This document shows positions 38,801-47,975 of a DNA stretch of 64,000 nucleotides, piece by piece (the stretch's first letter is position 1; each line of letters opens with the position of its first letter). Source of the stretch: Pelagibacterium xiamenense (lineage in GTDB: Bacteria > Pseudomonadota > Alphaproteobacteria > Rhizobiales > Devosiaceae); assembly GCF_021166475.1 (NCBI RefSeq), contig NZ_JAJOYS010000001.1, forward strand, positions 310,001-374,000. Direction: 5' to 3'. The notes beneath the pieces are model-generated. The model was not told the DNA's origin. It saw nothing but the letters and a program-made list of their open reading frames with translations, and ran no database searches. A program made the position numbers and the translations under genes.

Positions 38801-40167
38801 TCCTCGATTTCCGGCGAGGAGGCGGAGATGCCCGAAAGCGCGCCGTCGGCGTTGAAGGTGACACGCCGGGTTGCCGGGTCCTCGAGATTGGCGGCGACGC
38901 CCGAGGCGTCGATCAAAAGCGTGTCCGCAGCGAACCGTTCGGTCGAAAAGCCGGTGATGTCGAGCGTTCCGGTCCAGTCCTCGGACTGGTCGATGCCATA
39001 GTCGACGTTGAACGCCACGCGTTCGACGCGGGTCGCGGCACCGGGCACCGGCAGGATGACGGGACGCCCGACGCGCGAGGCGATCTCGGCGGAAATGTCG
39101 AGCCGGTTCAAAAAGCCGTCGGCGGTGGTCGAGGCGCTACCCGCAAGCTCGAGCTGCCCGCCGGTGAGCGAAATGCCGCTCACCGATACCCCGCCCTCGG
39201 TACGCAGCAGCACATCGGCGGAAAACGCGGTGTTCTCGCCAAAGAACGGCCGGTAGGGTTCGGGCAGGACGGCCGTGATGGGCCCGCCGAGATCGGCTGA
39301 GATGGCGATGCCGACTTCGGTCTGATCGACGACGCCGGTGCCCTCGAGTACGCGATTGCCGCCCGCATCGAATGTGAGCGCCACGTCGAGGTCTTCAATG
39401 GGGCCCGCGCCGGTGAGCCCGAGCGCGATGTCGGGGCGCCCCTCGATGTTGAGGAGGTTGGCGACGATCCCGTTTTCCGGCTCGGTGAGGGTCAGCGAAA
39501 GGTCGATCTCGCGGGTCTCGTTGGCATAGGCCACCGCCAGCTCGAGCGTGCCGCCGGGGCCGTCGAGCCGTTCGATATCGAGGTTCGCATCGAGCGCACC
39601 ACCGACTAGGCTGATCGCGCCATCCACAGAGATTTCCGAACCCAGCCCGAAGACCTGCTCCCCGAAACGGACGCTGGGCGCCGAAAGCGACTGGATTTCG
39701 ACCGCAACGGGCAATTCGGGCACCGTGAACCCGCCCGCTTCGGGCGCCGGAGCCTGGAACCCGCCCCCGGTCTGCTCGGGGGGAACGGGGTTGCGGATGT
39801 AACTGATCGAATCCGCCGAAAGCGATCGGATGTCGAGCCGGCCGAACAAAAGCGCGCCCTGGTCCCAGTCGATGGCCGCGTTTTCGATGACGAGATAGAT
39901 GCCCTCGGTGTCCGCAACGGTGATCTGCGCGATCGAGGCCTGCGCCGAGAGCACGCCGTCGATCCCCGCGAGGCGGATCTGCCGGTCGGGCGTCGAGATG
40001 GTGTCCTCGACAAACTGCACGAGCATGTTGCGCTGTTCGGCCGCGTTGAGTTCGGCGGCGCGCGCGAGCGTGTCCATGAGGCTTTCGCCCTCGTCCTGCG
40101 CGTAAAGGACGACGGCGGGAATGGCCAGCGCGAACGCGGCGAATATGATCGTCGCGAGCCGTCTCAA
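35812..40167 (-). CDS. tamB: Translocation and assembly module inner-membrane component TamB
   Basis: 1451-residue envelope-spanning AsmA-like/DUF490 protein of the TAM, proposed to form a lipid-conducting groove between the membranes and to help insert outer-membrane proteins. It has an N-terminal signal-anchor (about residues 3-23), then about 1100 residues of repeated short beta strands, and the conserved DUF490 C-terminal domain ending with YLDDNIYLGVEAGAENR and a final GVFYETDY strand. The start overlaps tamA by 4 bp (ATGA). Confidence 0.92.
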   Translation of the reverse strand: MRRLATIIFAAFALAIPAVVLYAQDEGESLMDTLARAAELNAAEQRNMLVQFVEDTISTPDRQIRLAGIDGVLSAQASIAQITVADTEGIYLVIENAAIDWDQGALLFGRLDIRSLSADSISYIRNPVPPEQTGGGFQAPAPEAGGFTVPELPVAVEIQSLSAPSVRFGEQVFGLGSEISVDGAISLVGGALDANLDIERLDGPGGTLELAVAYANETREIDLSLTLTEPENGIVANLLNIEGRPDIALGLTGAGPIEDLDVALTFDAGGNRVLEGTGVVDQTEVGIAISADLGGPITAVLPEPYRPFFGENTAFSADVLLRTEGGVSVSGISLTGGQLELAGSASTTADGFLNRLDISAEIASRVGRPVILPVPGAATRVERVAFNVDYGIDQSEDWTGTLDITGFSTERFAADTLLIDASGVAANLEDPATRRVTFNADGALSGISASSPEIEEAFGNAIGLGIAALWQAGDPITLAQFRLMGEALTLDLSGEIDDAVFDGTIGVETTSIAPFSGLAGRDLSGAMSLAATGTVSPLVGGFDLTLDGTALGLSIDDPVADNLLAGEIALSGRVARTARGLEAENFALTNAQVEITADGTYATGAADFALNVALSDLALIDEQLSGALTATGTARGSEGRIALDFNASVPQGRIAERTLTNANAGFTGVTQDGTLSGTVSGTAFLDGFRVTLGADIDSTPERLRLADIAFSAPGAELSGNLTRFADGLMDARLTLDAPEVETAAALALVDASGTVNADIILARSGATQNVTAEAQLSGLTAEAVSVGSATADIEIEDLFGVPVIRGTIDGRDIVAAGTDIDTVMLRAVSAEDTTRFDGSAALGNGTELALAGALSPIDAGYSVALDTLSLTQGALSASLAAPATLTVADDTVQFSGIEINAGSGRITATGSAGEALDIDLTVSALPLSIANAVAPGLGLAGTLEGEARIFGAAANPQASFSISGAGLNAAAVSEFGIAPFSVTAEGRYADRTVTLTSASATGAQGLQATASGTIPLAGRGLSVSVRGTAPLSLASRFVADRGAQVSGTATVDAQVTGRLDNPQFSGTVSVANGDYIDPGLALRLVDITGSAQLTGERIAISALTARLATGGSVSATGTIGLDAPAFTSDVTITLDDARYADGYLLVATLNGTLNLSGPIGRGGRLSGRVDIDRADITLPEGLGGSGAVIDVRHVSPPPAVLATLARAQVGRDGDGGAARSSPLALDVTISAPNQVFIRGLGLDAEVGGQLRITGNVADVQPVGGLELIRGRFSILGQRIDFESGRVTLIGDLDPYLDFVASAGADDLTVFITVTGRASSPEIEFSSQPALPQDEVLAQLIFRRSVGELSPLQLAQLAATAAELAGGGGGNSLLDSLRTAAGLDDLDIVTDAEGNASVRAGTYLDDNIYLGVEAGAENRVSINIDITQALTARGSTSASGESEVGVFYETDY

Positions 40168-42098
40168 AATGCCTGTCCTATGCCGACATAGAGCGCGTAA
40201 TCGGGGTCGTCCTCGGTCTTGTTGAGCGGGACCGCGAGGTCGAGCCGCAGCGGGCCCAGCGCCGTATAGTAGCGAATGCCCACGCCCGCGCCCAGGCGCA
40301 GGTCGTCGAAGGTGGGGAAGGCGTCGTCCGCGACGAAGCCGCCATCGAGGAAGGCGACGCCGCCGAAACTGTCGCCGAACCGCGCACGGGCTTCGAGCGA
40401 GCCTTCGAGCAGATAGCGTCCGCCGGTGACCCCGTCATCGGTCTCGACCCCGATGGAGCGGTATCCATAGCCCCTGACCGAGCCGCCGCCGCCCGCGAAA
40501 AACAGCATCGAGGGCGGGATTTCCGAAACGTCCGGGCCGACGATGGCGCCGGCCTTGACCCGTGCGGCGAGGATATAGTTGTCGTCCGCGTCGAGCGAGA
40601 AATAGGTCCGGCCCTCGAGGGTCGCGCCGACGATGGCGTTGCCGTAGGTGAATTCATAGAGAGGGTCGACACTGGCCGAGAGGTAGAAGCCTTCGGTCGG
40701 CTCGAGGGTGGAATCGCGGCTGTCGAAGGTGGCCGCGCCGTAAAGTCCGGCGGTGGTGAACTCGCGTGCGCCGTACGTGTCGTCCTCGAAATAGGCGTAT
40801 TCGGCGGAGAACCCGCCCTCGGCGGTGATCTCGCCGGTGAACAGGTGCTCGAGCCCGACCCGGCCGGCCACCGAGGTCTCCTCGTAAAGCGGCAGCACGC
40901 TGCGCTCGGCGGAAATCGCCGCGACGAGGTCGGTATCGGGGGTCCAGATGCCGGGCTTGGTGAAGGTGCCGCCGAAGGCATAGTCGAACTCCGCCGTCTC
41001 GACGGGGAAGCCGATGCCCGAGACCTTTGCGTCGAGCCGCAGGCGCTCGGCCTGGCCGAAAAGGTTGCGGTGCAGCCAGTAGCCTTCAAGCCCCAGTCCG
41101 TCGACGCTCGACAGCGTCGCGCCGATGCCGAAGCGGCGGAGTTTCTGCTCCTGCACGAAGATCGTATAGGGCAGAACGCCGTCCGCGCGCACCGCGTCGG
41201 CCGCCTCGATCCGGAGCGAGCGGAAGACATCCAGCCGCGCAAGGCGCGCGCGGGCGAGGGCGATGTCGTCGGGGTCGTATTCCTCGCCCGGGACAAGGCC
41301 GGTCTGGCGGACGACGAAATCGGGGTCCATGTTCTGCGTGCCCGAGGTGGCGACCGGCCCGATGACAGCATGCGCGCCCGGATCGACGGTAAGGGTCACC
41401 TCGAGCGTGCCCGAGGGATGGTCGGCGACGACCTCGCGGGTGGCGATGTCGGCCTTGGGGTAGCCCAGCTGCCGCCACGCCTGCACGAGCAGCGTCTCGG
41501 CCTGCGCGATGACCCCTGCGCGGGCGACCTGGCCGGTGGCGAAGCCCGTCGAGGCGAGCGGGGGCACGGCGTCGTCCGCCGCGACATTGGCGGGCGCGGC
41601 ATTGCCGACGCGCAGCGTGCCGAAGACGAACTGCCGGCCGGGGTTGACGGTGACGGTGATCGCGACGGGGTCGGGCAGCTCGGCGTCCGGCGGGATGGCG
41701 CTGGCCTCGCGGCCCGCGACGGTTATCGAAATCGCGCCGCCGTAATACCCCTCGTTATAAAGCGCCGCGAGCAGGCGTGAATAGTCGCCACGCGCCTTGG
41801 CAAGCAGTCCCGGCACGCCCGACGCGGGCTGGTCACGATCGGTCCAGAGGTTCGAGGCGTTGCGCAACGCCGTGTCGAGCGCGCCGTCTGCGCTCGTTTC
41901 GAAGGTGATCTCATAGGTGCGCGGATCGGCGATCACCGCCTCGACGTCTTCCTCATCGCCGCCGAAAAACTGGATGCCGAAGAGCTCGAACGCTGTCGCG
42001 GGCGCGCTGAGCGGAAACGCCAGAGCGCCGGAAAGAGCAAGGCTTGTCAAGAAGCGCATGATCACGGCGGTTACGCGGCCCCAACTCGATACATTCAT
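40164..42098 (-). CDS. tamA: Translocation and assembly module outer-membrane component TamA
   Basis: Omp85-family outer-membrane protein of 644 residues (631 if translation begins at the inner MRFLTSL, which gives a cleaner signal peptide). After the signal come POTRA domains (about residues 50-300) and a 16-strand barrel whose C-terminal half has the Omp85 lid-lock type segment GGGGSVRGYGYRS, then GPLRLDLAVPLNK and a terminal aromatic strand ending GIGQAF. Coupled to tamB, with which it forms the TAM complex. Confidence 0.92.
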   Translation of the reverse strand: MNVSSWGRVTAVIMRFLTSLALSGALAFPLSAPATAFELFGIQFFGGDEEDVEAVIADPRTYEITFETSADGALDTALRNASNLWTDRDQPASGVPGLLAKARGDYSRLLAALYNEGYYGGAISITVAGREASAIPPDAELPDPVAITVTVNPGRQFVFGTLRVGNAAPANVAADDAVPPLASTGFATGQVARAGVIAQAETLLVQAWRQLGYPKADIATREVVADHPSGTLEVTLTVDPGAHAVIGPVATSGTQNMDPDFVVRQTGLVPGEEYDPDDIALARARLARLDVFRSLRIEAADAVRADGVLPYTIFVQEQKLRRFGIGATLSSVDGLGLEGYWLHRNLFGQAERLRLDAKVSGIGFPVETAEFDYAFGGTFTKPGIWTPDTDLVAAISAERSVLPLYEETSVAGRVGLEHLFTGEITAEGGFSAEYAYFEDDTYGAREFTTAGLYGAATFDSRDSTLEPTEGFYLSASVDPLYEFTYGNAIVGATLEGRTYFSLDADDNYILAARVKAGAIVGPDVSEIPPSMLFFAGGGGSVRGYGYRSIGVETDDGVTGGRYLLEGSLEARARFGDSFGGVAFLDGGFVADDAFPTFDDLRLGAGVGIRYYTALGPLRLDLAVPLNKTEDDPDYALYVGIGQAF

Positions 42099-42273
42099 TC
42101 CGGTTCAGGTCCGAGCCATACCGCCCCGGACCCGGCAAACGCAACTGTGCCGGAACGACATGATCAAGACCACGCCCGCGCCGGTCCTCCTTCGCCGCGA
42201 AAAGCCAAATTGAGGCAAAATGCTAGCATAGCTTGGTTAACAGGGCATCCCCGTTTGTGCGTCTTTGGTCCGA

Positions 42274-43170
42274 TCAAAGCGCGTCGGGGCGCGTGGGCGG
42301 CGCGGGGACGGCTTCGAGCGGCCCGGTGGCCTGCGCATCGAGCAGCGAGAACGTGCCGCGCAAAAGCTCCATCCCTTCCCCGACGATGTCGTTGTCGACG
42401 GCGAGCGGGACGGGTTCGTATCCGCGCGCTTCGAGCGCCGCAACAAGCGCGTTCTCGACGGCCGGCACCGACGGGGCGGCGGGCGCGGGCAGCGGAGCGG
42501 CCTGGCTCTCGATCGCTGCAAGGGCCGCCGACGGGCGGGCGAGTGTTTCGGGCCGCGCGGGGGGCGCATAGGCGAGGGGCACCGAAACCGGTTCGGGATC
42601 GGGGACAGGCGCGGCCTCCTGCGGCGCGATGCTTGCCACCTGCACCGGATCGAATTCGGGCAGCGGCGCGGGCGCATCGGCCGGCGCCGGCGCGGCGGCG
42701 ACCTGCTTTGGGGGCGTGGGCGCGACCGGGGACAGCGGCCCCGGCCTCAGCCCGGTTTCTTCGAGCAGCCCCATGTCGCGCGCGTGGTAATAATAGCCTG
42801 CGGCGTAAAGCTGGACGGCGCGGTCCTGATCGCCCTGGGCGACGAGATACGCGCCGCGCAGATATTTGACCGCGTAAATGAGATTGGTTTCCGCATCGAG
42901 GAGCCCCTCGGGCGGGCCGGAATAGCCCATCGTCCGGGCGGTGGCCGGGAGGATCTGCATGAGCCCGTAATAAGGGCCGTTGCGCGCGGCCGGGTTGAAC
43001 GTGCTCTCGCGGTTGACGACGCGGCGCACGAGTTCGAGCGGGACATCGTAATATTGCGCGTAGTACTGGACGAGGACTTCGATCTGCTCGCGGGTTTGGG
43101 CCTTGGCGCCGGTCGCACATACGGCGACGACAAGCGCGGCAAAAAGGGCGATCAGCCGTCTTGCGGGCAT
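42274..43170 (-). CDS. Lytic transglycosylase (SLT domain)
   Basis: 298-residue exported muramidase-like enzyme. The start at 43170 (MPARRLIALFAALVVAVCATG) gives a signal peptide and has GGAG 9 bases upstream; the longer frame to 43356 runs into the divergent rluA region. The SLT domain spans about residues 28-140 with the catalytic Glu in NRESTFNP and the GLMQILPATARTMGY motif. After about residue 150 the chain is Pro/Ala-rich and low in complexity, likely a wall-spanning tail. It is divergent from rluA. Confidence 0.88.
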   Translation of the reverse strand: MPARRLIALFAALVVAVCATGAKAQTREQIEVLVQYYAQYYDVPLELVRRVVNRESTFNPAARNGPYYGLMQILPATARTMGYSGPPEGLLDAETNLIYAVKYLRGAYLVAQGDQDRAVQLYAAGYYYHARDMGLLEETGLRPGPLSPVAPTPPKQVAAAPAPADAPAPLPEFDPVQVASIAPQEAAPVPDPEPVSVPLAYAPPARPETLARPSAALAAIESQAAPLPAPAAPSVPAVENALVAALEARGYEPVPLAVDNDIVGEGMELLRGTFSLLDAQATGPLEAVPAPPTRPDAL

Positions 43171-43318
43171 CGACAGGGGCTCCAATGGGACGAAAGTGCC
43201 GGGTGACCTCAACAGATCGTGATTACACTGGGAGCACAAAAGGGCGAAATCGCGGCCAAACCGCATCAAAATCGCCCAATCGCGCCCGACGGCCCGGCGT
43301 TTCGTTTGCCGCGCGGGA

Positions 43319-44008
43319 ATGCTATGGCAACCGCCCATGCTCAACCCGATGCCCAAGACGTTTATTTACAATCCCCCCACCGATCCCTGGCTGTCGATCC
43401 TTTACGAGGACGAGGCGATCATCGTCTGCGACAAACCTTCGGGCCTTTTGAGCGTGCCGGGCAAGGATCCGGCGCTTTTCGACAGCCTGCAGTCCCGCAT
43501 CCTCGATGCCTATCCGGGTGCGGGGACCGTGCACCGGCTGGACAAGGATACCTCCGGCATCATGCTGTTCGCCAAGACCAAGGCGGCACACGGCAAGCTG
43601 GGGATGCAGTTCGAAAAGCGGCAGACCAAAAAGTCCTATCTCGCCCGTGTTTGGGGCGACGTTGCCCAGGACGAGGGCCTCGTCGACCTGCCACTGGCGA
43701 CCGACTGGGAAAACAAGCCCCGTCAGCGCGTGGATTACGAGCGCGGCCGCGCAGCGCAAAGCCGCTGGCGGGCGCTCGGCCGCGAAGGCGGCGTAACGCG
43801 CGTGGAACTGACCCCGATCACCGGCCGCACGCACCAGCTGCGCGTTCATATGATGGAGCTTGGCCATCCCATCCTGGGCGATCCGTTCTACGCGACCGGC
43901 GCCGCGCTCGCTGCCGCCGACCGGCTGCAGCTCCATGCCGCCTATCTGGCGGTGCGGCATCCCTTGAGCGGTGAAGAGATGGCATTCACCGCGCCGGTAC
44001 CGTTTTAG
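43319..44008 (+). CDS. rluA: Dual-specificity 23S rRNA / tRNA pseudouridine synthase RluA
   Basis: Isomerises uridine to pseudouridine (E. coli RluA acts at 23S U746 and tRNA U32). The N-terminal [19 protein letters not shown] is typical of RluA rather than RluB, C or D; the catalytic motif [13 protein letters not shown] holds the Asp, and [10 protein letters not shown] follows. There is no S4 domain. Three in-frame ATGs (43319, 43337, 43349) are possible starts, giving 219-229 residues; [10 protein letters not shown] is closest to homologues. Confidence 0.9.
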   Translation: MLWQPPMLNPMPKTFIYNPPTDPWLSILYEDEAIIVCDKPSGLLSVPGKDPALFDSLQSRILDAYPGAGTVHRLDKDTSGIMLFAKTKAAHGKLGMQFEKRQTKKSYLARVWGDVAQDEGLVDLPLATDWENKPRQRVDYERGRAAQSRWRALGREGGVTRVELTPITGRTHQLRVHMMELGHPILGDPFYATGAALAAADRLQLHAAYLAVRHPLSGEEMAFTAPVPF

Positions 44009-44117
44009 GGGTGTAACCGCCACCCCTGCGAAAATCGTAACTTGCAAAACGCTCACGCGTTGGGCAAATGCGCTGTTGGGGACCGGCACGCAAACTTGGC
44101 ACCGGGGAGGGCAGGCA

Positions 44118-45326
44118 ATGCGGCAAACGTGGCGGTGGTTCGGGCCGGACGATCCGGTGAGCCTATCCGATATGCTTCAGGCGGGCGTGGAGGGCGTGGT
44201 GACCGCACTCCATCACCTGGCGCCCGGCGCGGTCTGGAGCGCCAACGACATCCTCAGGCGCAAGGCCGAGATCGCCTATCTCCCCGACGGCACGACAACC
44301 GGGCTCACATGGGACGTCGTCGAGAGCCTGCCTGTCTCCGAGGCGATCAAGACCCAAACGGGGCCCTGGCGCGAACACATCGCGGCCTATAAGAAGAGCC
44401 TCGAAAATCTGGGCGCTTCCGGGATCGGCGTGGTTTGCTACAATTTCATGCCGGTGCTCGACTGGACGCGCACCGATCTTGCCTTTCGCCTGCCGCATGG
44501 CGGCACGGCGATGCGGTTCGACATCGCCGATTTCGCCGCCTTCGACATCCATATCCTGGCCCGCCCCGGCGCCGCGGAGGATTTTGCCCCGGAGGTCGTC
44601 GCAGAGGCCGCCGCGCGCTTTGCCCGCATGGACGCCGCCGCGCAAGATGCGCTGACCGGCAGGATCGTCGCAGGGCTCCCCGGCGCCGCCGAGCGCCGGT
44701 CGCTCGCGGATGTGCGGGCCCTGCTCGCGAGCTATGACGGCATCGGCCCCGACACGCTGCGCGCTCACCTTGCCGATTTCCTCGCCGAGGTCGTCCCCGT
44801 CGCCGAGCGCGCCGGGGTGCGGATGTGCTGCCATCCCGACGACCCGCCCTTTGTGCTTCTGGGCCTGCCGCGCGTCGTTTCGACTGCCGCCGATTGCCGC
44901 GCGCTGCTCGCCGCCGTGGACACGCAAGCCAACGGCATTACGCTGTGTTCGGGTTCACTCGGCGCGCGGGCGGACAACGATCTGGTGGCTATGATGGAGG
45001 AATTCGGCCCCCGCGTGCATTTCCTGCACCTGCGCAACGTCAAACGCGAAACCGGTGCGCTCACCGGGTCGTTCTACGAGGCCGAGCATCTGGGCGGGGA
45101 TACCGACATGGTCGGGCTGGTCAGGGCCGTCCTTGCCGAGGAAGCCCGGCGGCGCGCGGCGGGCCGGTCGGACGCGTCGATACCCTTCCGTCCCGACCAC
45201 GGCCAGGCGATCCTCGACGACCTTTCAAAGCAATCCACTCCGGGCTACCCGGCAATCGGGCGCCTGCGCGGGCTGGCCGAGCTGCGCGGGGTCGTCGCCG
45301 GGCTGAGCTACCCCGCGGCGGGCTAA
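44118..45326 (+). CDS. uxuA: D-mannonate dehydratase
   Basis: Dehydrates D-mannonate to 2-keto-3-deoxygluconate in glucuronate catabolism, with a TIM-barrel fold and divalent metal. The start at 44118 is supported by GGGGAGG 7 bases upstream; the frame to 43971 is spurious. The 402 residues show RFGPDDP-like [12 protein letters not shown] at the N terminus and the family motifs [20 protein letters not shown] and [12 protein letters not shown], with PFRPDHGQ near the end. No uxuB, uxaC or kdg genes are near, so it is an orphan here. Confidence 0.95.
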   Translation: MRQTWRWFGPDDPVSLSDMLQAGVEGVVTALHHLAPGAVWSANDILRRKAEIAYLPDGTTTGLTWDVVESLPVSEAIKTQTGPWREHIAAYKKSLENLGASGIGVVCYNFMPVLDWTRTDLAFRLPHGGTAMRFDIADFAAFDIHILARPGAAEDFAPEVVAEAAARFARMDAAAQDALTGRIVAGLPGAAERRSLADVRALLASYDGIGPDTLRAHLADFLAEVVPVAERAGVRMCCHPDDPPFVLLGLPRVVSTAADCRALLAAVDTQANGITLCSGSLGARADNDLVAMMEEFGPRVHFLHLRNVKRETGALTGSFYEAEHLGGDTDMVGLVRAVLAEEARRRAAGRSDASIPFRPDHGQAILDDLSKQSTPGYPAIGRLRGLAELRGVVAGLSYPAAG

Positions 45327-45501
45327 CGCCCACCCGCAGGCTCGGGCTGCTGTCGAACCGGCGCGGCCGTGCGCTGGAGCGCGCAGGCGCGTTAACAGTT
45401 CGTAAATCGTCTGCGGTGATGATATTCGCGAGGGGATGAGGGATCGATCGTAACGATCGCCGTCGAGGACGCGCCGGCACAAACCGCCGCGAGGAAGTCC
45501 T

Positions 45502-46146
45502 ATGGAGTCCAAGTCGTCCAATTCGCACGACCCCATGCTGAGGGTCTTCGTAACGCTACCGGCGTCCTATACGGTCGCGGGGAGCCGGGCGGAAGGCGAG
45601 CCTGTCGCGGTGCACAGGTGCCGCACCCGCTCGATCGCGCTCGATCGCATCGTCATCGAGGCGGACACGGCGCCGCCCGAGGACACAAAGATCCATCTCA
45701 ACGTTCCGGGCCTGGGTATTTACGCCGGCCAGGTCCAAAAGAGGATCGCAACCGGTTTCGTCGTCAACATCACCTTCGATGCCGCCGCGGTCGCCAAGTT
45801 GACCCCGCGGCTCGGCTGGCTCAAGCGCTACCTTGCTCGCCAGATCGACAACCGCCGCACCCATGCCCGCCACCGGCTGCCGCCATATCCTGTGCAACTG
45901 TGCGCCGACGACGGCACGGAAATCCCCGCAACGCTCTACGACCTGTCGTCCTCGGGCCTCGCGGTTCTCACCGACGCCAGGCCGGCAATCGGGGAGCGGT
46001 TCACCTTGGGCGGGATAACAGGCACCGTCGCGCGCCTGTTTGAGGGCGGCCTGGCGCTCTTTATCGATCCGCCGCGCCAGCTCGACGAACTCAGGGAGCA
46101 ACTGCTCCCGCAGGAGCGGAACGACTTGGGCGCCCGGCGCGGTTGA
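45502..46146 (+). CDS. PilZ-domain protein, copy 1
   Basis: 214-residue predicted c-di-GMP effector. The C-terminal PilZ domain (about residues 115-205) has the basic entry RRTHARHR and the DLSSSGLAV motif, the usual RxxxR and (D/N)xSxxG ligand signature. The N-terminal half (YTVAG, HRCRTRSIALDRIVIEA, GLGIYAGQV) resembles a second, ligand-less PilZ-like barrel. It is paralogous to the next gene along its whole length. A near-CtrA site lies about 95 bp upstream. Confidence 0.82.
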   Translation: MESKSSNSHDPMLRVFVTLPASYTVAGSRAEGEPVAVHRCRTRSIALDRIVIEADTAPPEDTKIHLNVPGLGIYAGQVQKRIATGFVVNITFDAAAVAKLTPRLGWLKRYLARQIDNRRTHARHRLPPYPVQLCADDGTEIPATLYDLSSSGLAVLTDARPAIGERFTLGGITGTVARLFEGGLALFIDPPRQLDELREQLLPQERNDLGARRG

Positions 46147-46289
46147 AAGTCTCCAGAAAGTAATGAAGGGCACGGGAATGCGCGAGTGCTTGCTATCGCC
46201 ATCAAGTGCATTTAATTTTAATAAAATCTAAGCATATTCAGCCAAGAATTGCCCAGGTGGCAAATGAGAACCACCAGGGGGCGCAGACC

Positions 46290-46898
46290 ATGCAGGCAAA
46301 TCCACCGGGGGCGCCCGACGAACGGTTACGCGTCTTCGCCACCCTCTCGGCATCCTATACCGTCGCCGGCGCCGGCTCCGAAGTCCACCGGTGCCGTACC
46401 CGGTCGATCGCGCTCGACCGTATCGTTATCGAGGCGGAAGGTGCGCCGCCGCAGAACGCCAAGGTCTTCCTCAACATTCCCGGTCTTGGCATCTGTTCGG
46501 GTCAAGTGAGCAAGACAATGCCCAACGGCTTCGTGGTGGCGATTGCGCTCGATACCCGCGCCGTCGCCAAGCTGATGCCGCGCCTGGGCTGGCTCAAGCG
46601 TTTCCTCGCCCGCGATACGGATAACCGGCGCGCGCATCCGCGCCATCTCATGCCGCCCTACCCGGTGACGCTCAGAGGCGATGACGGTTTTCACGCCGAA
46701 GCGACACTGTACGATCTGTCCTGTTCAGGGCTGGCGGTGATGACCGATGCCCAGCCGGATCTTGGCGCGCGGCTGACGCTGGGCGGGATTTCGGGAACGG
46801 TCGTGCGGTATTTCGAAGGCGGGCTGGCGATCTGCTTCGACGCGCCGCGCCCGCTCGAGGACCTCAGGGAGCGCCTGTTCCCGCATCCCCAGATCTAG
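46290..46898 (+). CDS. PilZ-domain protein, copy 2
   Basis: 202-residue paralogue of the preceding protein, with the same order: VFATLSASYTVAGAG, HRCRTRSIALDRIVIEAEG, GWLKRFLARDTDNRRAHPRH and DLSCSGLAVMTD. The start at 46290 (MQANPPG) aligns with the N terminus of copy 1 and follows AGGGGGCG; the longer frame to 46206 is not needed. The tandem arrangement implies local duplication. It ends 12 bp from the convergent HD-GYP gene. Confidence 0.82.
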   Translation: MQANPPGAPDERLRVFATLSASYTVAGAGSEVHRCRTRSIALDRIVIEAEGAPPQNAKVFLNIPGLGICSGQVSKTMPNGFVVAIALDTRAVAKLMPRLGWLKRFLARDTDNRRAHPRHLMPPYPVTLRGDDGFHAEATLYDLSCSGLAVMTDAQPDLGARLTLGGISGTVVRYFEGGLAICFDAPRPLEDLRERLFPHPQI

Positions 46899-46910
46899 CC
46901 GCCAAGAGGC

Positions 46911-47975
46911 TCACCCGGCGCGCGACGCCAGTCGGCCCGCCTCGTCCTCCGACATCACGCGCGAGAACACGAAACCGGTGAAGGCCCGCAGGAGGTCCGC
47001 ATCGAGCTTGGGGCCCATTTCCCTCATGACGTCGAGTGCCAGCTCCGGTGCCATCGGCGGCTTGTAGGACCGCCGCTCGAGCAGCGCGCCGAAGATGTCG
47101 CACAGCGTGATGATGCGCACGAAATCGGAGATCTTGCTGCCCTTGAGTCCGTCGGGATACCCGCTGCCATCGAGAAATTCATGGTGATGCAGGACCGCGT
47201 CGAGAAGGCGCGGGCTGCCATAGTTCTGGGCCTTGAGGATGTCCCAGCCGAAGATGGGGTGCTGGCGGACGATGGCCATCTCCCTGGTGGTGAGCCTGCC
47301 GGGCTTGTGCAGGATCGCGGGTGGCACGCGGGCCTTGCCGACATCGTGCAGCATCGCCGCAAGCGTGAGGTCGAGCCGGTCTGACTGGGCAAAGCCCAGA
47401 TGCACGGCGAAACCGGCGCAGAACCCCGCCACGAGGAGGCAATGCTGGGCCGTGACCTCGTCGATCGACCAGCTGTGGTTGAGCCAGTTGCCAATCCCTG
47501 CCGCTTCGATTGCAGAAAGGATCGTGCCGGAGCTTTCCTCGATCCGCGACGTGGCGAGCTTGCGGCCCGCGCCGGCGGCCGCAAGCGCGCCGCCGACCGC
47601 TTCGAACGCGGCATCGACGGCCTCGGTCACCGTCTGGGCGAGGATCCGCGTGGCCGCGTCGGGGAGGACCGCCGCGGCCCGGTTGCGTGGAACCACCAGA
47701 TGCGCGCCGAGCGAATGCGCCTGGGTTTCCTCGTGATGGGATCCGGGGGAGACGACGAAAATCAACGTCACCCGCGCCGCGCGGTAGGCCGCCAGTATGG
47801 GGCGCGCCTGGTGGACTGTTTCGCTATTGGTAAGATCGATATCGCAAACGAGCAGCCGCGTCGCGGCGCCCGGTGCGGCGAGCTGATCAATGGCGGTCAC
47901 CGTGAAGTCGCACGCCGGCCCGATTGCGCGCGCCAGTGCTGTCCCCCGCCCAATGTCATCGGTAGCGATCTGCAA
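46911..47975 (-). CDS. HD-GYP domain c-di-GMP phosphodiesterase-like protein
   Basis: 354-residue protein predicted to hydrolyse cyclic di-GMP. The HD-GYP core (about residues 165-330) has MLHDVGKARVP (HD plus the extra Lys), the KPGRLTTREMAIVRQHP helix and HHHEFLDGSGYPDGL with an intact GYP. The first 130 residues look like a degraded receiver: strand VTLIFVVSPG and LLVCDIDLTNSET, with an Asp pair. Converging with two PilZ effectors, it could set the c-di-GMP level they read. Confidence 0.88.
   Translation of the reverse strand: MQIATDDIGRGTALARAIGPACDFTVTAIDQLAAPGAATRLLVCDIDLTNSETVHQARPILAAYRAARVTLIFVVSPGSHHEETQAHSLGAHLVVPRNRAAAVLPDAATRILAQTVTEAVDAAFEAVGGALAAAGAGRKLATSRIEESSGTILSAIEAAGIGNWLNHSWSIDEVTAQHCLLVAGFCAGFAVHLGFAQSDRLDLTLAAMLHDVGKARVPPAILHKPGRLTTREMAIVRQHPIFGWDILKAQNYGSPRLLDAVLHHHEFLDGSGYPDGLKGSKISDFVRIITLCDIFGALLERRSYKPPMAPELALDVMREMGPKLDADLLRAFTGFVFSRVMSEDEAGRLASRAG

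Noticed and set aside
35698-39300. Two plus-strand frames of 595 and 582 codons opposite tamB
   Set aside because: Highly charged repetitive translations with no recognisable domain; tamB on the other strand has clear family features and is coupled to tamA.
44007-44027. Hairpin AGGGGTG/CACCCCT after rluA
   Set aside because: The stem is short and not followed by a T-run, so it is weak as a terminator.
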